A stretch of 64,000 bases of DNA from Ciona intestinalis (Eukaryota; Chordata; Ascidiacea; Phlebobranchia; Cionidae): contig NC_020177.2 of NCBI RefSeq assembly GCF_000224145.3, positions 4,561,713 to 4,625,712 of the forward strand, written 5' to 3'. Positions 22,188 through 31,794 of this stretch are shown in pieces. A program made the position numbers and the translations under genes. The first letter of the stretch is position 1, and the number at the start of each line of letters is the position of its first letter. Under the pieces are notes generated by a model, which saw nothing but the letters and a program-made list of their open reading frames with translations, was not told where the DNA came from and made no database searches.

Positions 22188-24471
22188 TCACACAGTTGCT
22201 GCTGCTTGTTCTCTCTTACGAAGAGACCTCACCACAATTGCAGTTATAGCAGTAGCTAGTAACGTCGCACCAAGGACACTACCGCCAGCTATCAGACCGA
22301 TTTTGGTTCCTTCACTTATAAGAGGTTCTTCTGTCGTTGTAATGACCCCGACGCCTGTTGAAGGTGGATCTGTCCACGGTTTTTCACCAGCTGTCTTTTC
22401 TCTTTCGTCATTTGCTGTCGATTAATTGTGAAGAAGTCACGTTACTGTACATATCATGCGGTAAGAACTACACCCGTCTCCACGTAGAGTGGTTTTGGGG
22501 TAAAATGGTACATGTTTTCATTATCTTTTGTTGTCCTATTTACTTGTAAACAAAAAAATATTTACAAATTGTTTTAGCCGCATCCTCACGACTCCTAAAG
22601 AATTCTGTGTGTCGTAATTTATTCCTTAACTGCAGAGTTATACCATTCTTTAAAGGTAACTGTTCATTTGTACACTATATATGTAGACCTACATATACTT
22701 ACTGCACAAACTATATTCGCATCTATCCTCCTGACCACAGAATGAGCAAGCAACACCTCTAAAGTATGGAAACAACGGTTGTCTTGCACCCCTGTGGGTA
22801 AACTTGAACCAGGATTATGGTTTTTACAAATATTTCATCCTTTCTTTACCTTGGTCCGTAATGGCACACCAGAAACACAGCCGTATTGACTGGGTATCCG
22901 TACACTTTTATGTCGTTGCATTCATTCCACGCGCATCCTATCCGATAAACGTCGTGCCAGATAATTTGAACATAATGTTCGCACGAACCGCCTAAGCATT
23001 GCTGGAGCTCGGGGTCGAAATATTTTTGCTCAGCGAACCAGGTGGTTATCTGAATATACAGACATTATCAATGCAAAATAAAATACAGAATAATCTCGCC
23101 TTTATAATGAAAATACTTTCAAAGCAGACGTGGGAAATATAACGGGGGTCCCATATATGCTCTGCTACCATTGCGGACTTGTGTGTCTTTAAGCAAGATC
23201 CTAAAAGACTATTGCTCTAATCCAGTGGTTTCTAATGACTTGTCTAATTGTAGGACATATATAGTAGGATGGGGAAAGATGGGACACTTTTGGCGCATAA
23301 TATCCGAATATCCTGATCGTGTTTTAAACAATTAGCAACAGTCTATGGGAGTCGTGAGGATACAGTTTTATAATTCTTTGAATGTTTCTTGTTTAGTACC
23401 CAATGGGACGAGAAAATAGAAGTAAAATGTGTCCCAACTTCCCCCATCCTACTATATACAAAATTAATGAGCCACATAAAATGTAGGCTGCATGGTATAA
23501 TTAACTCATAGGACACGAGCTAAATGGGTTATATAAACTCGTGTTATAACCACTGTCGTTACTCTGTCACACGAGTTTAAATAAGTTCAACTCATTCGTT
23601 CATACCGGAGAATTCACGTCCAGTGTTGTGAAATTGACACCCCATCCAACCCATACGTTTTCGCCGCTTCCATGGCCCGCATTGTCCAGCCTGCTGTTTG
23701 TGGGTGACCATCTGAACGCACAGGATTTCGCTTTGCTTGCAGCGCTTGCTTCCAAATCGTAGTTCCACGACTAAAAACTTAGCATAAGTTACATTTAACC
23801 ATAAACCACTGTACCTTTACTGATATAGTAGGGTGAAAAGATGGTACATGTTTTCTTGTCCCATTTTCCAGTAAACCAATTTATATTTACTGAAATATAT
23901 AACCGTAGACTCCACACACTTTTGCAAATATAGCACCGAAGTACCCCTTTTTATATTACAGTACTATACAAGAAAATATTGGTTTTCTTACCAGCCGTAG
24001 CATTTCGTCCGCTGTAGGAGAAACAGAAGATCGTATCGTATTATGCAATTCAACAAGTTTGTCAATCTGTTGTTGTGTCATGTGATCTGGCCTTAGATAT
24101 TTTCCCTAAATCATCCATTTAAACATAAGAGCCTTATGATGAACTAAAGCATACAAATAACTTACAAAATATCGCCCTGGTTCCGAATTGCTTGCATTTT
24201 GGTTTAACATAACTTTCCCAGATACTTTATTATTTAGTTTCGTACTCTTGGATAATTCTTTAAAGTTTTCAAACTTGGCTTTCACAAGCTTCATGAAAAC
24301 GGTTTTGTTTCCACTTTGGGAAAATAGTTCTTGCAGGTATTTATCGTCCCAACCCATGAGTGACTTACGGCCAGAACTAATGTACGGAAACTTGGCATAT
24401 TTTGTTTCTGCTACTGAACCATAAGCGTAACACATCAGTAAACACACGTAAAGAAATACAAATTTACTCAT
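22188..24471 (-). CDS. Membrane-anchored CAP (CRISP/GLIPR1-like) protein
   Basis: Six minus-strand exons: 24166-24471, 23992-24105, 23606-23770, 22850-23049, 22703-22791 and 22188-22414, in phase, giving 366 residues. Residues 1-22 are a signal peptide (MSKFVFLYVCLLMCYAYG). An extension of about 85 residues, basic and Lys/Asn-rich, precedes the CAP domain (about 115-262). The CAP fold is shown by LVELHNTIR, the GSGENVWVG stretch, the CAP1 signature EHYVQIIW and the CAP2-like VCHYGP; the conserved His, Glu, Glu and His positions are present. A short cysteine-rich hinge follows (VACSFCGQEDRCEYSLC), as in CRISP proteins, but without the full ICR domain. Residues about 330-352 are a single membrane span (GLIAGGSVLGATLLATAI...) followed by a basic RSLRKR stop-transfer and a short cytoplasmic tail. 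So this is a type I cell-surface CAP protein, closest in layout to GLIPR1 or PI16 relatives. Biological role unknown. Confidence 0.88.
22488..22612 (-). repeat. Inverted-repeat element fragment
   Basis: Left end and interior to 'cctcacgactcc' only; in the last intron of the CAP-protein gene. Confidence 0.65.
23128..23612 (+). mobile_element. SINE split by an inverted-repeat element
   Basis: Left part to 23258 has tgctaccattgcggacttgtg and ccagtggtttctaatgac; right part from 23462 has aactcgtgttataaccactg and caactcattcgttcat. The element at 23259-23459 separates them. Confidence 0.72.
23259..23459 (+). repeat. Inverted-repeat element, complete, inside a SINE
   Basis: Flanked on the left by a SINE head (23128-23258) and on the right by the matching SINE tail (23462-23612). 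Confidence 0.88.
23824..23927 (-). repeat. Inverted-repeat element fragment
   Basis: Left half only, in an intron of the CAP-protein gene. Confidence 0.6.
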
Positions 24472-24800
24472 TTCTGTAGCTGTAAGGTAAAAATACCTGT
24501 AATTTGTGTGGATTTAAATTGTAATATTGAATCATATTATGCGTTTATCACGAAATGAAACGCAATAATAGTAATAGTTAATACGTAATTGACGGTATAT
24601 TTTGTACTTTGATTATTAAAACTGCAGTTCTGTAATGACCGAATCATACACTATTTTGATTAAAATCACATACTTCCTGTACAGTGATTCAATTCTGTGC
24701 ATCGAAAATTATAACAGTTGCCTTTGACGCAAGTTTACGTTTGTATTAAACTGTTACTGTCAGTACCAAGTTAAGCTATAGTTTCTTGGGTTATATAGTT
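24472..24800. promoter_or_regulatory. Shared 329-bp head-to-head promoter region
   Basis: The start codons of the CAP protein (minus) and the lectin-GPCR (plus) are 329 bp apart with no other gene between. Any core promoter or trans-splice acceptor for both must sit here. It is AT-rich and free of the inverted-repeat element. Function inferred from geometry only. Confidence 0.55.
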
Positions 24801-27800
24801 ATGAGTTATCGATTCTTTATTCTTCATGTAGTTGTTTTGGTATTAGTAGAACATGGGAATTCGCAAACTTACGGTAAATTTATGGGAGACTATTAGTTGT
24901 AGGCTATATAAGTTAGTCACCCACTAAAAGATATAAAATTTCTGCGTTGATTCTATATGGTAATATAGCAATACAAAAGCTAGCTTGGGTTTATTTCCCC
25001 GTATTTCCTAACGAACATCGAGTTTCGAATATACAGTAGGGTGTAGGGGAAGATGTGAGACCTTTTCATTCCATTTTCTGCTTCTGTTTAGTAGTGGACA
25101 AAAAACGTTTAACGAAATATAAACCATATCCTCACAACTCCCATAGACCGTTGTTAACTGCCCGTGTTCTCCCACTCCACTATATATCTACTTTCTAAGA
25201 TCTAATACTTCCATAGATTTTATGAATTCCAACGAGACAGTACGCTACCGAATTTACAGCGAACGAAATGGTTTTCGCGCAGCATCAGCGTTATGCACAA
25301 ATAGTTACAACGGTTCTTTACTGATGATCAAAAATGAAACTCAAGCACAAGATGCTATTGCACTTTACCGACAATTTGCTTCTCAAGTAATACAACAGAT
25401 TAAGTGGTGTTACTAACTTCTTTTACCTCTGCATATAGATTCAATTCAAAACTTATAAAACTATTTAAAACGTTGTCTCGTTCCAAGACCATATTAAAAC
25501 TAAATTAAAAGTACGCCTATATATTGCTTTGTTTTAAACCAGACCAATTCGTAATTCCATACACTCTACTTTTGTACTTTTTTCAGCTAAATTCATTTTA
25601 TTGAACTTTGTCTTTGCATTTAGACTGGTATGACATTCGGTCTTAACGCTTGGCACGGCCTGTACTGGTCGAACGTATCTTGGACCTATATTGACGGTAC
25701 AGAGCCTGGCAGTTATTCACAATGGAGGCCTGACTTCAACGCTGTTGCTCCGACCTCTTTCTGTTCTGTTCTGTTTTTCCCGGCTGTCACTAACACACGA
25801 AAACGGCGATCGCTTGAAAGATTAAAAAGGAACACCGGTGTAACGTTATTTTGGGGCTATGAGAGATGCGATCAGATCAAAACGATTATTTGTCAAAGAA
25901 AAGGTGTGTAGAACATTTTAAAAGAGATATTTTTTTTTAAAGTCGATACTTTTACGCAGTTCCCAAACCTATACCAACAACTACTGCATTACAACCGGTA
26001 AGAAAAATCTCATTTCGTCACAAACCGTTGTTATTAATTGTTCTGCTGTAGGTACTGGTAACACAGGCAATTTCTACAAATAAAACTTTCTCTCAGCTAA
26101 TCGAAAAATTGACGGCTAATGTACAGAATCCGTCAGCAGTTTGTCAAACAGATAATCAAATTAATCGTTTTCAAAATCTTTCACAAACTCCAGATGTACA
26201 GGTAGCAACAATTTTAGGAAAACTTGACGACCAGCATCAAAAACAAGCAAATTCACTTTGTAGGTGTCTTTGTATACGATGAAAAACGCCCTCAAGATTG
26301 CGAATTCCCTGAAGCTTTCTATACAAAGCGAACCGAACTGCAATGTATCTGCCGTTCAAAAATATGAGATCGTAAATACCTTGCGAAGTTTTGCATTGAA
26401 AGTTGAAATACCCAACATTGAGACTCAGATATCTCTCAACGAATCAGATGTATCTGTACAAGTTAGTAATATACACCAAGCGGTATGGCTTATAAACTGC
26501 CCCTAAACCTACTAGACAATGAGTTCGAGGCTCAATGCTGCTACATCAGCGGTCGTATATAACCTGGAGCAATACACTTATATATAGGGCATTATTTCAC
26601 CCTTTTGTTCCCTATAATTTCTCTAAGCTATATATAGTCGTACATGAACAAATATAAATATGAAAACACCCCCAAAAAACAGAAATACGGTTACAAAATT
26701 CTCTTATAGGTTCTTCTTCATTCGAACCTTATATCTCGAGAACGTTATTTGAACATAACATTCGGTGATATTTGGGTTCGTATTCCTGTCAATGAAATTC
26801 GCCAAAGGGTGAATTATTTTCGGGATCCAATCAGAATTGTGTACATCGCGTATCAAGATAGCACTCTGTTCGATACGGATTTGCATGTAACTCAAGTAAG
26901 AAAAACATAACCTCTATTTTAAAGCTTCATCGCCAAACATCTTTATATTTGTATAATACACATGCAGGTTATAACAGCAAACGTAAACGAGCAGATTTTG
27001 ATTCCTTTAATTTCGCCGATATATTTTCGAATACCAATACCAAAGACATCAAATAAGGTGAACTCTTTCTATCAGATATTTTATAAACAACCCTCTAATA
27101 CTTTGGCGAGTTCTAAATACGTTATTTTGGAATAGGAAACCCAGTGGGTACGGTGTGCTCGGTGGAAGCCTGGGAACTTGACTTGGTCTTTTGAAGGTTG
27201 CCTAACTTCTATTAGTGAAGGATATGTACTTTGTGAATGCAGGGACCTCACGCATCTTTCAGTTGTTGTGGTAAACTACAGAAGATGTTTATATTACTTG
27301 TTAATTGCTGCATGGTTATAGGGGCATGTACAATACATCATGAGTTTTCAGCATTAAAAAATTATGTGTTGGATTGAAACAAGCAGTTATAAAGCAATCT
27401 GTAGTCAAAGTTGTGAATATTTTGGGCCAGTTTGCGTATAACTTCACTTATTCCCACAGAGACGATCCACCGCTTCAGTGAAAACCCCTCAGTTCACGGT
27501 TGCCTGCAAGCTTATTCTTCTAATTGGAATCGTAGCACTGCTTTCAACATTGGTATTCTACACAATTTGCGAGTTAGTACTCTTTCGTTCTATAACCCCT
27601 ACTATATTAATAAAAAAAATACCTTATTTTCAGCTCTTTACGAACGTCGTTATGCGGACCAATTTACATAAACTTGTTCGCAACACAATTGGTTGCATAT
27701 ATTACATTCATTGTCGGCATTGACCTTATACAATATAACATAAGTTGTGATGTAGTTGCGGCGATTGTTCAAAATTTTATCTTGAACGCTTGGGTTTGGT

Positions 27801-30357
27801 TGCTACTGGAAGCATTCGCTTTATTCAGGTATTCCTAATGCATACGCAAAGTAAATTATAAACAAAATATTACAGTAGGGGGGTGGGGAAAGATGGGACA
27901 ACTTTTAACTCTATATTCCCATTTAGTAGTAAACTAACAACATTCAAGGAATCTTGAGACCATATCCCACGACTCCCATAGTTTTGTAATTGTTTAAAAC
28001 ACGATCAGAATATTTGGATATTATATCCTCTAAAGGTATCTTATCTACCCCCACCCTACCATATCAATATTTTTTCAAAGCAAAATGTACATATAGACAT
28101 TAACACGTTCTTTTTCAAAGGCTGTTAGTCATGAAATGCTCTTCGTTTGAAAACAACTTTCTTCTCAAAGCTTCTTTAGCATCGTACTTGTTCCCAGCGG
28201 TTATAGTAGCAGTGAACGTAGGCCTAACATCTGCTTTGCATTCGCATGAAACCGACCACATTACTGACTGGATCGCAATTAAAGGTTTTTAACTTTTATT
28301 TAATCACAAATAACCTTTTAGCGGCTGATCTTGTATAAAAACGTAAAGTATGTGACCGACTGTTCTTCTGTCGTCTGGCAAGACTGCATCAGGGAATGTG
28401 AAGGAGTATTTATGCAATACTAAATTTCGTGTTTCTAGTTTCTACCAAATACAGATAAGTTCCAAACTTTAATCACATTCTGTAATTATATAGTAGGGCG
28501 GGGAAAGATGGGACATCTTTTAACTCTATTTTCTCGTCCCATTTAGTAGTAAACAAAAAAACATTCAAAAATATACATATATATCTTATAGATGAACACG
28601 AGCTCCATCATTCTCTTTACACAAGTCAATATTTCTGCTTTCTTCATTCAAACTCCTTATATTTCGGATTTATATTGGAAATCGTTTTCGTTTTGGTATC
28701 TACAGTTGCCGCTTATTTGTACATTGTATATAAACTTACAAACACCGAGGAAAGCCAGGAGGTAAGCCCATGTCAACAATATGTTTATGTATGGTAGGCT
28801 GGGGCACGATGGGACATGTTTTCAAACTCTTTTGCCCTCGGTGGTAAACAAAGAACATCAATTCAATTATCTTACTACACCCTTGCTACTTTGAAAGGGG
28901 TTGTTAATTGGTAAAACTATATATATTGGGTGGTATAACGCAGTATCCAATATTCATCTTCCCAGCATACACTACTATATAGTGGGGTGGGGGAAGATGG
29001 GACACCTTTAGCACAAAATATATAAATATCCTGGTCGTGTTTTAAACAAATAACAACGGTCTATGAAAGTCGCGAGGACAAGGTTTTATAATTCTTTGAA
29101 TGTTCTTTGTTTACTACCAAAATGTACGAGAAAATAGAATGAAAAGGTGTCCCATGTTCCCTCATTCTACTATAAAGTAGGGTGGGGGAAGACGGGAGAC
29201 CTTTAGCACAAAATTTATAGATATCCTGATCGTGTTTTAAACAATTAACAACGGTCTATGAAAGTCGCGAGGACAAGGTTTATAATTTTTTGAATGTTCT
29301 TTGCTTACTACCAAATGGGACGAAAAAACAGAGTGAACACGTGTCCCATCTTCCCCTACACCACTCTATATAAAAAGCTTTACGCAAATCAGAAAACTTT
29401 TCAGACCGCTGATCCCGCCATAAACGACCGTTCCAAATTTTACCTTGTACGAGCTGTAACAAACTGTCTTAGCATGGCTGTATGTTGGCTTTTAATCGTA
29501 CCTGTTGCTCTGACAAGCCAAGATGAGAGATTTCGATCTATAACAACTTACATATTCACAATATATGCTTCTTTTCATGTAAGTATGAAGAGATAAATGT
29601 TTTTATCCTCGCGTGGAACGGCTTCTACACAGCATCAGAGGTTGTACCACGACTGTTCTGTTTTATACACTTTGAGTTGACGTAAAAGTGTCTTATAAGC
29701 TCACATTAGTAAGAAGCAAACATCGTACCTTATATTGACTATATAAAGTTAGATGTGGTGTGAACACTGAGCCACAGCGCAAGAGAATGTGACATGTTTA
29801 ATATTTAGGCACTTCTGATGTTCTACCTAATGTGTCTGTACGAAGCAAAGGTTCGAAACTTGTGGTGTATTTGGCGAAATAAGGAAAATGATGGCGAGCG
29901 TGTTGACAGACCTCTGCCAGAAATACCAGCAGCAGTTGGCCGGAAATCTCGTAAGCAACCACCAGCGATCATACACCCAAAGCCAATCATGAATATATCG
30001 CTACCTATGAATGAAGCTGCGACCACAGAACATGTCGTAACGCCAATACAGCCAAAGCTTGTCTGCCAGGAAGAGGAAATTGCTCCTTACTTTTACCCAA
30101 TACACGAGGAGATACCTTTGAGAGAATACAACACTCTAAGTGTCCTAAACCCTCCTTCTAAAAAGGTCCCACCCCGACCCCCACGCCGTACTTCGTCACT
30201 TACAAACATAAGGTTCAAACTACCCGTAAATAACATGTTTGACGCCACAGAAGAAGAAACAAAGGACAAGGAGAGACGAATTGCCACCGAACGCAAATAC
30301 TCTTCAGTGAAGTTCAGTTTTCCGCGAAGAAAGTCCCGCATAAATAAGACACAATAA
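24801..30357 (+). CDS. Adhesion GPCR with N-terminal C-type lectin domain (CTLD-GAIN/GPS-7TM)
   Basis: Fifteen exons: 24801-24873, 25217-25386, 25624-25903, 25960-25997, 26052-26201, 26264-26461, 26710-26895, 26968-27057, 27136-27270, 27460-27572, 27634-27828, 28121-28284, 28592-28761, 29405-29578 and 29809-30357; phases agree and give 894 residues. Residues 1-20 are a signal peptide. Residues about 25-174 form a C-type lectin-like domain (ALCTNSYNG, GLYWSNVSWTYIDGT, SQWRPDFN, CDQIKTIICQ). A Thr-rich linker leads to a GAIN region (about 190-440) ending in a GPS motif with C-A-R-W, W-S-F-E-G-C and C-E-C-R-D-L-T-H. Seven membrane spans follow (residues about 453-730), including the family-typical WVWLLLE in TM3. 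The long tail (about 160 residues) has proline motifs (VPPRPPRR) suited to SH3 partners. The usual His of the GPS cleavage triad is Asp here (D432-L433-T434). Ligand unknown; a carbohydrate or protein ligand is plausible. Confidence 0.88.
25031..25188 (-). repeat. Inverted-repeat element with internal deletion
   Basis: The interior skips from gttgttaactg to cccgtgttctccc; in intron 1 of the lectin-GPCR, 29 bases before exon 2. Confidence 0.8.
27872..28066 (-). repeat. Inverted-repeat element, complete
   Basis: ggggggtggggaaagatggg to tacccccaccctacc; lectin-GPCR intron 27829-28120. Confidence 0.88.
28487..28588 (-). repeat. Inverted-repeat element fragment
   Basis: Left half only, ending within a few bases of the acceptor of lectin-GPCR exon 13 (28592). 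Confidence 0.75.
28791..28979 (-). repeat. Inverted-repeat element, strongly diverged
   Basis: Recognised from taggctggggcacgatgggaca and the tggtaaacaaagaacat word; first of three consecutive elements in one intron. Confidence 0.6.
28976..29173 (+). repeat. Inverted-repeat element, complete
   Basis: Middle one of three consecutive elements; ends cccatgttccctcattctac. Confidence 0.9.
29170..29371 (+). repeat. Inverted-repeat element, complete
   Basis: Directly abuts its neighbour and shares private changes with it (atgaaagtcgcgaggacaag), so the two look like a recent tandem duplication. Ends 33 bases before exon 14. Confidence 0.9.
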
Positions 30358-31794
30358 CTTTGGGGACAAACTTGGACCTCTATGACTCTATATAGAATTG
30401 ACATACTGTATAGGTTAAGCTTTTGTTGGTAAATTCCTTATAAGTGTCGCCACTTCATACACAGCAATTTGATTTCCGGTCTGGATCACAAACAACCTCG
30501 TTAAAAAACAAACTCAAAGACGAAACACGTCACTCTTGCCATTTTTCAACAAATTACTACTATACGACTGTGAGAAGTCTGTTTTATTAATTGGAAGTCT
30601 GTTTTATTTTTACTGCCCGATCGCCACATATATTGTAGTCAAATCGATTTATAAACTAATTTAACGAAGTGAACACTTTTCCTGAAAGCCTACGAACTTT
30701 TAAACGTGTCAGTGCACATAGAAAATTTGGCACATTTCGTAAGCTGTATATGTAGCTTATATTCGTTTATAAAACAATATATAGAACTTTTTCTCTACAA
30801 AATTATTTCACAAAATATAAAGATTTAAAAAGATAAATTGTCATTAAAATACTACGACGAAAAAAAAACGGATTTAAAAAGAACTCAAAACAAGAGTGTA
30901 TGATATACATTCAACTGATACCATGCGAATAGCCTATATTTCGCTATGCTCTACTCTTGGTTGGGGTATTTTGTTAGTTTTCTAAGTTACTACTTGTTAA
31001 TTTTACTTATTCACAGTGTGCTTGCCTTGATTTAAACCCGAGACGAAAAAGAAACTACAAGACTTTTGACACATCCTAGCAAAAGCAAAGCATAAGAGAA
31101 AATTTGGAAGCACAATAACAACGTTGGTTGTTGAAAGTTATTGACGAACATGTTGGCAAATAAGGTTAAAAAAATAATGTTTTTTGGCAAAAACGAAAAC
31201 TTGTTTACTAGCTTAATGCTTTAACCTGATTTCGAATGTTTCTTATGATAGTTTCATAGACTGCAACTAAATGCAGTAACATGACGCTCAGTAACATTAA
31301 AATTGTTTCAATTTTAGCGAAACAAAAACAAAGTACGTAAAAGAATTTAAGCAGGTTGCGCTAACCTGAATCTAATACGACGCAAACCATTTTGAATGTG
31401 GTTTGACTCGCCACACGAAAGAAGACGGAATTACAATTTGGGCATTTCATTTTACATTATAACATTATTTTAATTTTCCGTATACTTTCCTTTTCTTTTT
31501 GTTTGGGATAAAAGATTAAAAGGTTCTGCCGCATTAACTCGAGGTAGAGTTGAATTACTACGAACTATTAGTGGTTAGTTTTAGCATTATAATGTTAATT
31601 ATATACATGTTGTTTAGTGGTAATGTTTAAGTTGCAATTAGTGTTATGACATCTAAACTAACGTGATGTGCAGATTATATCATGTCAATATGTTGTGTAA
31701 TGAAATACAAATATAAGTGAAAATATAACAAGGTATTGAAATATACTTCGATTCGAATTCATTAGAATTATATAAGTGGGGCGCTGTTGAACGG
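30358..31794. other. Tail-to-tail intergenic stretch between the lectin-GPCR and CAP-Gly genes
   Basis: About 1.4 kb of AT-rich DNA. It should contain both 3' untranslated regions. I see no conserved exon, no inverted-repeat element and no clear structured RNA. Confidence 0.55.
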
